Below are positions 1-7,420 of a stretch of 17,045 bases of DNA, one piece after another. The notes under the pieces were generated by a model. The model was not told the DNA's origin. It ran no database searches and worked only from the letters and a program-made list of their open reading frames with translations. This stretch comes from Clostridia bacterium. Its GTDB lineage: Bacteria > Bacillota_A > Clostridia > Lachnospirales > Lachnospiraceae. The stretch lies in NCBI GenBank assembly GCA_012515365.1, contig JAAYYM010000315.1, forward strand, positions 1-17,045, read 5' to 3'. A program made the translations under genes and the position numbers. Position 1 is the stretch's first letter, and each line of letters opens with the position of its first letter.

Positions 1-2
1 AG

Positions 3-125
3 GTATATCAGGAGTATTACAATTATTTGATTGATCAGCAGAATATATTTGAATATTTACAGGACACCACAAGTATCAGATATGCGGAAATGAAAGATCA
101 GTATTCCATCATTTTTTATATATAG
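3..125 (+). CDS. C-terminal tail of an unrecognised protein (partial at the left edge)
   Basis: Only this + frame is open from the window edge, giving about 40 codons before a TAG at 123-125; the other two + frames meet stops within the first 35 bases. The readable tail is tyrosine- and glutamine-rich and ends in SIIFYI, with no motif I recognise. In related Firmicutes the gene before asp23 is accC or a spoIIIA gene, but this tail does not obviously resemble the end of SpoIIIAH or AccC, so no function is assigned. That it is coding at all is inferred from the open frame and from codon use similar to the genes downstream. Confidence 0.5.
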   Translation, partial: VYQEYYNYLIDQQNIFEYLQDTTSIRYAEMKDQYSIIFYI

Positions 126-140
126 AATGATAAAAATGAT
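108..140. repeat. AT-rich inverted repeat at the end of the partial gene
   Basis: ATCATTTTT at 108-116 is a perfect reverse complement of AAAAATGAT at 132-140, separated by 15 bases that contain the stop codon of the partial gene. A 9-bp stem with a single G-C pair is weak, and no T-run follows on the + strand. It may be a feeble terminator or a chance repeat in AT-rich DNA. Confidence 0.3.
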
Positions 141-162
141 ACTATGCAAAAAAGAGTACGTT

Positions 163-171
163 TGATATAAT
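163..171 (+). promoter_or_regulatory. Extended -10 promoter of the asp23–recN operon
   Basis: The sequence reads TGATATAAT: a perfect TATAAT at 166-171 preceded by the TGn extension at 163-165. The best -35 at a 17-base spacer is TATGCA (143-148), only 3 of 6 matches, which fits an extended -10 promoter that tolerates a poor -35. The start of transcription would be near 178, leaving a leader of about 54 bases before the first gene. It is the only good candidate upstream of a ten-gene run, although readthrough from the left cannot be excluded. Confidence 0.6.
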
Positions 172-231
172 TAAATTTAATGGAAGAAAAGAGCAGATGT
201 ATCAGATTTCATATAACAGGAGGCAGGACAA

Positions 232-615
232 ATGGCAAAAGAAACAGATCAGATCATTCATACACTGGAGGGTGAAGCTTCAGGAGAAGTCAGAATCGCT
301 GATGATGTAGTGGCAAATATCGTAGGACTGGCTGCATTAGAAGTAGAAGGCGTAGCAGCGACTGCCGGAAATATCACCAAAGAATTTATGAATAAAGTTG
401 GCATGAAAACACTGAGCAAGGGCGTAAGAGTAGATTTGAGCGACTCTGTTGTTTCTATTGATATTGCATTAATTATGGAATATGGATTTAACATTCCGGA
501 GACAGGACGTAAGGTACAAGACCGTGTGAAAACAGCAGTTGAAAATATGACCGGTCTTACAGTATCAGACGTCAATATCAGAATAGCCGGAATTTCAATG
601 GAAAAACAGTCATAG
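232..615 (+). CDS. Asp23/Gls24 family envelope stress response protein
   Basis: A 127-residue small acidic protein of the Asp23/Gls24 (DUF322) family, related to B. subtilis YqhY. The family signature is visible: GEVRIADDVVANIVGLAALEVEGV near residues 18-41, the glycine- and lysine-containing middle, and the C-terminal TVENMTGL-like stretch (AVENMTGLTVSDVNIRI), where family members pack a conserved helix against the sheet. AGGAGG at 218-223, eight bases before the ATG, fixes the start. Asp23 proteins in staphylococci are membrane-associated and linked to cell-envelope stress; YqhY has been tied to acetyl-CoA carboxylase control in B. subtilis. The position directly before nusB is the conserved Firmicutes arrangement. 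The family assignment is firm; the cellular role in this organism is not known. Confidence 0.93.
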   Translation: MAKETDQIIHTLEGEASGEVRIADDVVANIVGLAALEVEGVAATAGNITKEFMNKVGMKTLSKGVRVDLSDSVVSIDIALIMEYGFNIPETGRKVQDRVKTAVENMTGLTVSDVNIRIAGISMEKQS

Positions 616-638
616 AATATTAGGTTTGGGAGAACAAA

Positions 639-1034
639 ATGAACAGAAGACAATTACGGGAGCATGTATTTAAGCTGTTGTTTCGAGTAGAATTTAATCA
701 ATTGGATGAGATGCCTGAGCAGATACGTATCTATATGGATGATATGTATGATGAGAATCAGCTTCAATTGAACTATATTCATAAAAAAGTGGATGCAATT
801 ATAGAGAAGATTCCCGAATTGGATCAGATCATTAATGAAAAAGCAGAAGGCTGGTCAACAGCAAGAATGGGAAAAGTGGATTTGACAATTATCCGCCTTG
901 CTGTATATGAAATGAAAATGGATGATGATATTCCGGTAAGTGTAGCGATCAATGAAGCAGTAGAATTAGCAAAGTGCTTCGGACAAGATGAATCTCCTTC
1001 GTTTATTAATGGTGTGTTGGCAAAAATAGCATAG
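639..1034 (+). CDS. nusB: Transcription antitermination factor NusB
   Basis: A 131-residue all-helical RNA-binding protein of the usual NusB length. NusB pairs with NusE (ribosomal protein S10) at boxA of rRNA leaders and helps RNA polymerase resist termination and couple rRNA folding. Diagnostic stretches are the N-terminal RRQLREHVFKLLFRVEF (residues 3-19, normally RRxARExAlqxLyq), then GWSTARMGKVDLTIIRLAVYEM near residue 78 and VAINEAVELAKCFGQDESPSFINGVLA near the C-terminus. GGGAG at 628-632 lies six bases before the ATG. The gene is 23 bases after asp23 and 18 before xseA. In B. subtilis folD lies between nusB and xseA; it is missing here. Confidence 0.96.
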   Translation: MNRRQLREHVFKLLFRVEFNQLDEMPEQIRIYMDDMYDENQLQLNYIHKKVDAIIEKIPELDQIINEKAEGWSTARMGKVDLTIIRLAVYEMKMDDDIPVSVAINEAVELAKCFGQDESPSFINGVLAKIA

Positions 1035-1052
1035 GAGATCTTAAGGCATCAT

Positions 1053-2258
1053 ATGGATCATGTATATTCAGTCGGTAAGATAAATAGTTATATTAAGAAT
1101 ATGTTCTCACAGGACTTTTTGCTTCGCAATCTGTGCGTAAAGGGCGAAGCATCTAATGTAAAGTACCACTCTAGTGGTCATATCTACTTCACGATGAAAG
1201 ACCGGGAGGGCGCTATAGCCTGTGTAATGTTTGCAGGATGTAGAAACGGACTGGGCTTTCGATTGCAAGAAGGTCAGCAAATAATCACAACAGGCAGTAT
1301 AGAAGTTTATGAAAGAGATGGCAGATATCAGCTCTATGCTAAGACGATTGTCTTAGAAGGGGCAGGTTTGTTATACGAGAAATTTGAACAGTTAAAAAGT
1401 GAATTAAGGGAAATGGGGATGTTTGATGCACAGTATAAACGTGCAATCCCTAAATATGCTATGCGAGTTGGTGTAGTTACAGCCTCAACAGGTGCTGCCA
1501 TACAGGATATTATTAATATTACGAAACGAAGAAATCCGTATGTACAGCTGATCTTGTACCCCGCAAAAGTGCAGGGGGACGGTGCTGCAAAGAGTATAGC
1601 CAGAGGAATACATGCCTTACAGGATCAGAATATTGATGTTATGATCGTGGGAAGAGGTGGAGGATCGATCGAGGATCTTTGGGCATTCAACGAAGAATTG
1701 GTTGCCAGAGCTATTTTTGATTCAGAGGTGCCGGTCATTTCAGCTGTTGGTCATGAGACAGATACAACAATAGCTGATTATGTCGCTGATCTTAGAGCTC
1801 CAACACCATCGGCTGCTGCAGAACTTGCAGTGTTTTCTTATGAAGAGCTGGAGCTTAGAAAACTGGAATACCATGAAAAACTTAATCGAGCATTTTATGA
1901 TAAAATAAGTCGTATCAAAGAACGTTTAGAGCGTTACCAGTTAAAACTTAATTATATGAGTCCGATGAGTCAGGTACGCGAAAAACAGTTGTATAGAGAC
2001 GAGCTGTCTGATCAAATGAAGCAGTTGATGAATCAGATTTTGAATACTAAAAAACATCAGCTGGAGATTTATATCGAACGAATGAAGGGAATGTCCCCTC
2101 TGGAAAAGCTGAAGCAAGGGTTATCTTATATAGAAACATATGAGGGAAAGCCAATTAAAGGAATTTCAGATACGAAGGTCGGAGATATGATCAAGGTACA
2201 ATTAAATGACGGTGAGTTAAGTGCATGTGTGGAACAGATTATTCCTGTGAGGAGATGA
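1053..2258 (+). CDS. xseA: Exodeoxyribonuclease VII large subunit
   Basis: The 401-residue catalytic subunit of exonuclease VII, which degrades single-stranded DNA from both ends into oligonucleotides in a complex with several XseB chains. Residues 5-100 form the N-terminal OB fold (VKGEASNVKYHSSGHIYFTMKD). The catalytic core shows GVVTASTGAAIQDI, GRGGGSIEDLWAFNEE, ISAVGHETDTTIADYVAD and RAPTPSAAAELA, the invariant family blocks carrying the catalytic Asp, Arg, His and Asp. A long charged coiled coil follows (about residues 265-350), the site where XseB docks in known structures, and then a short C-terminal beta segment. The likely ribosome binding site is TAAGG at 1042-1046, six bases before the ATG; a stronger AGGAG sits further away. 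It is followed at once by xseB, as in most bacteria. Confidence 0.97.
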   Translation: MDHVYSVGKINSYIKNMFSQDFLLRNLCVKGEASNVKYHSSGHIYFTMKDREGAIACVMFAGCRNGLGFRLQEGQQIITTGSIEVYERDGRYQLYAKTIVLEGAGLLYEKFEQLKSELREMGMFDAQYKRAIPKYAMRVGVVTASTGAAIQDIINITKRRNPYVQLILYPAKVQGDGAAKSIARGIHALQDQNIDVMIVGRGGGSIEDLWAFNEELVARAIFDSEVPVISAVGHETDTTIADYVADLRAPTPSAAAELAVFSYEELELRKLEYHEKLNRAFYDKISRIKERLERYQLKLNYMSPMSQVREKQLYRDELSDQMKQLMNQILNTKKHQLEIYIERMKGMSPLEKLKQGLSYIETYEGKPIKGISDTKVGDMIKVQLNDGELSACVEQIIPVRR

Positions 2259-2262
2259 ATGG

Positions 2263-2478
2263 ATGAGTATTGTAAATGAAGATATGACTTTAGAACAAGC
2301 CTTTTCAATCATAGAAGAGGATTTAAAGGAACTTGAATCCCAGGATATTACACTTGATGATTCATTTAAGGTTTATCGTGATGGAATGGAGCTGCTTAAA
2401 TTCTGCAGTGAGAAAATAGATAAAGTGGAAAAAGAAATATTAATGATGAATAATGAGGATGAACAGGATGTCATTTGA
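2263..2478 (+). CDS. xseB: Exodeoxyribonuclease VII small subunit
   Basis: A 71-residue helical-hairpin protein that coats the coiled coil of XseA and is needed for exonuclease VII activity. The family pattern is clear: LEQAFSIIEEDLKELESQDITLDDSFKVYRDGMELLKFCSEKI, matching the usual (F/Y)EealxxLEeiVxxLExgxlxLdeSlxxyeeGxxLxkxCxxkL. GAGGAG at 2249-2254, inside the end of xseA, lies eight bases before the ATG, and the gap between the genes is four bases, suggesting coupled translation. The acidic C-terminus overlaps the start of ispA. The length is normal for the family. Confidence 0.95.
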   Translation: MSIVNEDMTLEQAFSIIEEDLKELESQDITLDDSFKVYRDGMELLKFCSEKIDKVEKEILMMNNEDEQDVI

Positions 2479-3361
2479 ACAATTAACCAAAGAAAAAGTG
2501 AATCAGATCGAAACAATCATATCGTCCTATCTGCCAAAGGAAGAGGGCTATCAGAAAACAGTGATCGAAGCCATGAATTACAGCATTCATGCAGGTGGCA
2601 AACGGATTCGCCCGCTTCTGATGCTAGAAACCTATCAGATGTTTGGTGGCAAATCTTCTGTGATTGAGCCATTCATGGCTGCTATTGAAATGATCCATAA
2701 TTATTCTCTGATTCATGATGATTTACCGGCAATGGACAATGATGAATACAGACGTGGAAGAAAAACGACGCATATCGTATATGGAGAAGCGATGGCAATT
2801 CTGGCTGGAGACGGACTGCTTAATTATGCCTTTGAAACAGCTACAAAGGCGTTTGCAATAGAGCCGGATAATAGAAATGTAGGTAAAGCACTCTCAGTTT
2901 TGGCTAAGAGAGCTGGTATTTATGGTATGATTGGCGGTCAGACCGTAGATGTTGAATCAGAGAAAAAGGGAAACCGGATACAGGAAGAGCAGTTGATTTT
3001 TATACATAGCTGTAAGACGAGTGCGCTGATTCAGGCTGCTATGGAGATCGGAGCAATCCTTGCAGGTGCTACTGAGCAGGAAATCGAAGCAATTACAAAA
3101 TGTGCACTCGATATAGGTCTTGCATTTCAAATACAGGATGATATTCTGGATGTAACTTCTTCGATGGAAGTATTAGGAAAACCAATTGGAAGCGATGAAA
3201 AAAATGACAAGGTAACCTATGTGACATTAAAGGGCCTTTCACAGGCAAAGAAAGATGTTGTTACTTATTCAAAAGAGGCAGAAATGATTTTAAACTCCTT
3301 TGATACACAGAATGAATATCTGACAGAGTTAGTGGATTCTATGATAACCCGTGAAAAATAA
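2468..3361 (+). CDS. ispA: Polyprenyl synthetase, farnesyl-diphosphate synthase type
   Basis: A trans-isoprenyl diphosphate synthase of 297 residues that condenses dimethylallyl and geranyl diphosphate with isopentenyl diphosphate. The first Asp-rich motif is DDLPAMDND (residues 84-92), the longer DDxxxxD form typical of bacterial short-chain synthases, followed by RRGRKTTH. The second is QDDILD with Asp224, Asp225 and Asp228, and GGKRIRP near residue 43 binds diphosphate. KPIGSDEKNDKVTYVTL near the C-terminus is also typical. I chose ATG 2468 rather than the in-frame ATGs at 2453 and 2459, because GAGGAT at 2455-2460 is well spaced for 2468 and nothing suitable lies before 2453. It overlaps xseB by 11 bases. 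A C15 product is inferred from the motif; geranylgeranyl diphosphate is possible. It sits next to dxs, which makes the precursor. Confidence 0.93.
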   Translation: MSFEQLTKEKVNQIETIISSYLPKEEGYQKTVIEAMNYSIHAGGKRIRPLLMLETYQMFGGKSSVIEPFMAAIEMIHNYSLIHDDLPAMDNDEYRRGRKTTHIVYGEAMAILAGDGLLNYAFETATKAFAIEPDNRNVGKALSVLAKRAGIYGMIGGQTVDVESEKKGNRIQEEQLIFIHSCKTSALIQAAMEIGAILAGATEQEIEAITKCALDIGLAFQIQDDILDVTSSMEVLGKPIGSDEKNDKVTYVTLKGLSQAKKDVVTYSKEAEMILNSFDTQNEYLTELVDSMITREK

Positions 3362-3393
3362 TAAAGATTCACGGAGTAAGGACGGAATGAAAA

Positions 3394-5259
3394 ATGTTTT
3401 TAGAACAAATCAACGAAGTCAATGACATTAAGAAAATCAGTAAAGAAGATCAGGAAGATCTGGCAAAGGAAATTAGACAATTTCTAGTGGAAAAGATTAG
3501 TGTTTCCGGTGGTCATCTTGGTTCTAATCTGGGTGCTGTCGAGCTTACGATGGCGATGCATCTTGTGTTTGATCTGCCTACAGATAAAATCATATGGGAT
3601 GTCGGACACCAGTCATATACGCATAAGCTTTTGACCGGAAGAAGAGACGGATTCGATGTATTACGAAAATATGGCGGTATGAGTGGTTTCCCCAAAAGAA
3701 AAGAAAGTCCTTGTGATTCATTTGACACAGGACATAGTTCCACGTCTATTTCAGCAGGCTTAGGTCTGGTAAAGGCAAGAGACATTAAGGGAGAAGACTT
3801 TTCAGTTGTTTCTGTAATCGGAGATGGTGCACTGACCGGCGGGATGGCATACGAGGCATTGAATAATGCTTCCAGACTTGATACGAATTTCATTATTGTA
3901 TTAAATGATAATAATATGTCTATCGCTGAGAATGTCGGAGGCGTATCTAAATATCTTCAAAGCATTCGTACGGCAGATTCCTATAAAGATTTTAAGGTAG
4001 GACTAGAACATGGACTTTTGAAAATACCTAAATATGGTGATGCTGTTGTAGATACTCTTAAGAAGTATAAAAGTGGTTTTAAACAGCTGATTGTTCCCGG
4101 AATGTTTTTTGAAGATATGGGGATCACTTATCTCGGACCTGTAGATGGACATAATATAGAGGCACTTAGTAAGGTTTTGCGAGAAGCAAGAAAATTTGAT
4201 AAAGCAGTTTTGGTACATGTGATCACGAAAAAAGGAAATGGTTATCTGCCTGCGGAACGTCATCCGGCAAGATTCCATGGCGCAGAGCCATTTGAAATCG
4301 AAACAGGACTTCCGACTAAAAAAAGAGTAAAGGCGAATTATACAGATGTTTTCTCAACAGTTATGACAAAACTAGGTGCGAGAAATCCGGAAGTGGTAGC
4401 AATTACAGCTGCTATGCCTGACGGAACCGGACTAAAGCGTTTTTCCAATATGTATCCGGAACGGTTTTTTGATGTTGGAATTGCAGAAGAACATGCGGTA
4501 ACATTTGCAGCAGGTCTTGCAGCGGGAGGTCTTAGACCGATTGTTGCAGTTTATTCGTCGTTCTTACAAAGAGCGTATGATCAGGTGCTGCATGATGTAT
4601 GTATTCAGAATCTTCCGGTTGTATTTGCAATTGACAGAGCAGGTTTGGTGGGAAGTGACGGAGAAACACATCAGGGTGTATTTGATCTTTCTTTCTTATC
4701 ATCAATTCCGAATATGCATATTATGGCACCAAAAAATAAATGGGAATTATCTGATATGATGAAGTATGCGGTTCGCTTTCCTGCGCCGGTTGCAATTCGT
4801 TATCCACGTGGAGAGGCTTATGATGAACTAAAAGAATTCAGAGCACCGATTGTGTATGGGAAAAGTGAAGTGCTGTATGAGGAAGAAGATATTGCATTAT
4901 TTGCAGTAGGAAGTATGGTAAAAACAGCAGTTCAGGTAAGGAAAGATTTAAAAGAACGAGGATTATCCTGTAGCCTGATCAATGCACGTTTTGTGAAACC
5001 GATTGATGAGGAAGCATTGCAGGAATTAGCAGGCACACATAAGGCGTTCGTGACACTGGAAGAGAATGTTAAGTGTGGCGGTTATGGAGAGCATGTACGG
5101 GATTACTGTCAGGAAAAGAAATTGGATATTAAGGTTGTAATCATTGCACTTCCTGATGAATACGTAGAGCATGGAAATGTAGAGGTATTGAAAAAAGAAG
5201 TGGGTATTGATGAAGAAACAATTTTAAAACGTATTATACAGGAGCATGTAGGCTTATGA
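3394..5259 (+). CDS. dxs: 1-deoxy-D-xylulose-5-phosphate synthase
   Basis: The first, rate-limiting enzyme of the MEP isoprenoid pathway: it condenses pyruvate and glyceraldehyde 3-phosphate, using thiamine diphosphate, to DXP, which also feeds thiamine and pyridoxal synthesis in some bacteria. It is full length at 621 residues. Visible blocks are GGHLGSNLGAVELT and DVGHQSYTHK near the N-terminus, the thiamine-diphosphate/Mg motif from GDGALTGG (Gly143, Asp144) to NDNNMSI (residues 171-177), YLGPVDGHN, the catalytic Glu365 in FDVGIAEEHAVTFAAGLA, and DRAGLVGSDGETHQGVFDLSFL in the pyrimidine-binding domain. The transketolase C-terminal domain completes it. The start at 3394 has AAGGA at 3378-3382. 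Its stop overlaps the tlyA start as ATGA, so the two are probably translationally coupled. Confidence 0.97.
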   Translation: MFLEQINEVNDIKKISKEDQEDLAKEIRQFLVEKISVSGGHLGSNLGAVELTMAMHLVFDLPTDKIIWDVGHQSYTHKLLTGRRDGFDVLRKYGGMSGFPKRKESPCDSFDTGHSSTSISAGLGLVKARDIKGEDFSVVSVIGDGALTGGMAYEALNNASRLDTNFIIVLNDNNMSIAENVGGVSKYLQSIRTADSYKDFKVGLEHGLLKIPKYGDAVVDTLKKYKSGFKQLIVPGMFFEDMGITYLGPVDGHNIEALSKVLREARKFDKAVLVHVITKKGNGYLPAERHPARFHGAEPFEIETGLPTKKRVKANYTDVFSTVMTKLGARNPEVVAITAAMPDGTGLKRFSNMYPERFFDVGIAEEHAVTFAAGLAAGGLRPIVAVYSSFLQRAYDQVLHDVCIQNLPVVFAIDRAGLVGSDGETHQGVFDLSFLSSIPNMHIMAPKNKWELSDMMKYAVRFPAPVAIRYPRGEAYDELKEFRAPIVYGKSEVLYEEEDIALFAVGSMVKTAVQVRKDLKERGLSCSLINARFVKPIDEEALQELAGTHKAFVTLEENVKCGGYGEHVRDYCQEKKLDIKVVIIALPDEYVEHGNVEVLKKEVGIDEETILKRIIQEHVGL

Positions 5260-6077
5260 AGGAACGGTTAGATGTGCTTCTTGTAAAAAGAGGATTAGCA
5301 GAATCGAGAGAGAAAGCCAAAGCAGTTATTATGTCCGGTAACGTATTTATCAAAGGGCAGCGTGAAGATAAAGCAGGTGCAATGTTTGAAGAGGAACAGC
5401 TGCAGATCGAAGTGAAGGGACCGTCTCTCCGATATGTAAGCAGAGGTGGACTAAAGCTTGAAAAAGCTGTCGAAACGTTTGAGCTTGTTTTGACAGATAA
5501 CATATGTCTGGATATTGGCGCTTCTACAGGTGGATTTACGGACTGCATGTTGCAAAACGGAGCTAAAAAGGTATATGCAATTGATGTCGGACATGGTCAA
5601 TTTGCATGGAAGCTTCGTCAGGATGAACGCGTGATTTGTATGGAAAAAACGAATTTTCGCTATGTGACCAACGAACAAGTACCTGAACAGATTGAATTCG
5701 CAGCCACAGATGTGTCGTTTATTTCATTGACTAAAATTCTTCCACCTGCTTATCTGCTATTGAAAGAACAGGCTAAAATGGTATGCCTGATCAAACCACA
5801 ATTCGAAGCCGGAAGAGAAAAAGTAGGAAAAAAAGGTGTCGTCAGAGATCCTTTTGTACATGAAGAGGTAATCAAGAAAATTGTTACATTTGCATCAGAA
5901 ACCGGATTTGCAGTTCTTGATCTTGATTATTCGCCCATCAAGGGACCAGAAGGAAATATAGAATATCTGCTTTTATTGCAAAAATGCAGGATAAACGAGC
6001 CGCTGGTATCTGATGTCAAAATCAAAGAGGCGGTAGAGCAGGCTCATCATTCTCTGCTCACAGGAGGAGATTCATGA
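5256..6077 (+). CDS. tlyA: TlyA family RNA 2'-O-methyltransferase (S4 + FtsJ domains)
   Basis: A 273-residue protein with an N-terminal S4 RNA-binding domain (about residues 3-62: RLDVLLVKRGLAESREKAKAVIMSGNVFIKG) and a Rossmann methyltransferase domain of the FtsJ type. The S-adenosylmethionine loop is DIGASTGGFTD (residues 86-96), followed by VYAIDVGHGQ and DVSFISL. KPQFEAGREKVGKKGVVRD is a further family block. Mycobacterial TlyA methylates 16S and 23S rRNA and decides capreomycin sensitivity; the B. subtilis relative in this locus is YqxC. Substrate in this organism is inferred only. The ATG overlaps the dxs stop by four bases, with AGGAG at 5240-5244. It is often annotated as a haemolysin, a label I would avoid. 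Confidence 0.93.
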   Translation: MKERLDVLLVKRGLAESREKAKAVIMSGNVFIKGQREDKAGAMFEEEQLQIEVKGPSLRYVSRGGLKLEKAVETFELVLTDNICLDIGASTGGFTDCMLQNGAKKVYAIDVGHGQFAWKLRQDERVICMEKTNFRYVTNEQVPEQIEFAATDVSFISLTKILPPAYLLLKEQAKMVCLIKPQFEAGREKVGKKGVVRDPFVHEEVIKKIVTFASETGFAVLDLDYSPIKGPEGNIEYLLLLQKCRINEPLVSDVKIKEAVEQAHHSLLTGGDS

Positions 6078-6940
6078 AACATTATTTCTTGATGACGAAT
6101 CGTTCAAAGGATCCTGATTTAAAAATCACAAATCAAATATGCGATTATTTGATTAGCAAGGGCTGTTCCTGCACGATTCATAATAATCATAAACCGAGTG
6201 AACATGATGGCATCATACATATTGATGATTATGAGCTGCCGTCTGATACGGAATGTGTCATCACACTTGGCGGTGATGGAACATTGATTCAGGTAGCCCA
6301 TGATGTTGCAAAAAGAGAATGCGCTGTCATTGGTGTGAATCTGGGAAAGCTGGGGTATCTTGCTGAAATTGAAAAGGATGCCATTATTCCGACGCTTGAC
6401 CGACTGATGAAAGATGATTTTAAGATCGAAGAGCGAATGATGCTGTATGGGATTCCGTATGTAGACAAAATGCCTGTGAAAAAGCAATTCGCACTGAATG
6501 ATGTTGTCATTACCAGATCCGGTCCATTGAGACTAATGACACTTCATATATTTGTAAATGACAGGCTTTTAAAGACATATGGAGCTGATGGAATCATTGT
6601 TTCGACACCGACAGGGTCAACCGGCTATAATCTTTCTGCCGGAGGTCCGATCGTAGAACCAGGCTCTTCTGTAGTCGTACTGACTCCAGTCAATGCACAT
6701 ACACTGAATGCAAGAAGCATTATTCTTTCACCTGAGGATGATATTAAGGTTGTGATTGGTGAGGGACGTCGTGAATCAAAGGAAACAGCTGAAGTATACT
6801 TTGATGGCGCTTCTGTGACAAAGCTTCAGACAGGTGATTATGTACAGATTACAAAAGCAAAAGAACATACCAGGATTATTAAGATGAGTAAGGAAAACTT
6901 CCTGGATGTATTAAGACGCAAACTGACAGACATGGAATAA
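6074..6940 (+). CDS. nadK: NAD(+)/NADH kinase
   Basis: A 288-residue ATP- or polyphosphate-dependent NAD kinase that makes NADP. It shows GGDGT (residues 66-70), with Asp68 the catalytic base of the family, NLGKLGYLAEIE after it, the NAD-binding DGIIVSTPTGSTGYNLSAGGPIVEP block, and LTPVNAHTLNARSIIL near residue 215. The length is normal. AGGAGGA at 6062-6068 ends five bases before the ATG, and the start overlaps the tlyA stop by four bases (ATGA). Placement between tlyA and argR is common in Clostridia, whereas B. subtilis has no nadK in this cluster. Choice of NAD or NADH, and of ATP or polyphosphate, cannot be read from the sequence. Confidence 0.95.
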   Translation: MKHYFLMTNRSKDPDLKITNQICDYLISKGCSCTIHNNHKPSEHDGIIHIDDYELPSDTECVITLGGDGTLIQVAHDVAKRECAVIGVNLGKLGYLAEIEKDAIIPTLDRLMKDDFKIEERMMLYGIPYVDKMPVKKQFALNDVVITRSGPLRLMTLHIFVNDRLLKTYGADGIIVSTPTGSTGYNLSAGGPIVEPGSSVVVLTPVNAHTLNARSIILSPEDDIKVVIGEGRRESKETAEVYFDGASVTKLQTGDYVQITKAKEHTRIIKMSKENFLDVLRRKLTDME

Positions 6941-6951
6941 ACGGGGGAATC

Positions 6952-7398
6952 ATGAAGAATAACAGACACGCAAAAATCATTGAGCTGATCAATCAATATG
7001 AAATTGAAACACAGGAAGAGCTTGCAGGAAAACTAAGCGATGCAGGATTTAAAGTCACACAGGCAACGGTATCTCGTGATATCAGACAGCTGAAACTGTC
7101 AAAGATGCTGTCCTCATCAGGAAAACAGAAATATACTTTTTCCGAACAACGTGGCGAGGAGCTTTCTGAAAAATATATTCGTGTACTGAAAGATGGATTT
7201 GTTTCGATGGATATGGCGCAAAATATTTTGGTTATTAAAACAGTGTCTGGTATGGCAATGGCAGTTGCAGCTGCAATAGACGCCTTAGGGTTTCATGAAA
7301 TCGTTGGCTGTATAGCAGGTGATGATACTGTGATGTGTGCAGTCAGAAGTGTAGCGGATACACATAGTGTCATGACTAAGATCAGAGCACTTCGGTAA
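6952..7398 (+). CDS. argR: Arginine repressor ArgR/AhrC
   Basis: A 148-residue arginine-responsive DNA-binding regulator. The N-terminal winged helix (residues 1-70) carries TQEELAGKLSDAGFKVTQATVSRDIRQL, including the Ser-Arg pair (Ser41, Arg42) that contacts ARG boxes. The C-terminal domain, which forms the hexamer and binds arginine, ends in GMAMAVAAAIDALGFHEIVGCIAGDDTVMCAV, with the arginine-binding GDD at Asp124 and Asp125. GGGGGAA at 6943-6949 precedes the ATG. No arginine biosynthesis or catabolism genes lie in the window, so it acts on distant targets. The argR–recN pair is conserved across Firmicutes. Whether ArgR controls its own operon is unknown; I saw no convincing ARG box pair at the operon promoter. 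Confidence 0.96.
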   Translation: MKNNRHAKIIELINQYEIETQEELAGKLSDAGFKVTQATVSRDIRQLKLSKMLSSSGKQKYTFSEQRGEELSEKYIRVLKDGFVSMDMAQNILVIKTVSGMAMAVAAAIDALGFHEIVGCIAGDDTVMCAVRSVADTHSVMTKIRALR

Positions 7399-7420
7399 TG
7401 AGAGAACGAGGAGATACAAA

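Noticed and set aside
258..653. A 131-codon minus-strand open frame covering asp23
   Set aside because: It is a shadow of the conserved Asp23 frame on the other strand, with no ribosome binding site or family match. The same applies to the other antisense frames in the window.
2453..2467. ATG at 2453 as the ispA start
   Set aside because: No ribosome binding site precedes it, whereas ATG 2468 has GAGGAT well spaced and gives the usual N-terminus.
5468..5474. TGTCGAA, a perfect match to the Spo0A box core
   Set aside because: It is inside the tlyA coding sequence, far from any promoter. A seven-base match is expected by chance in 17 kb.
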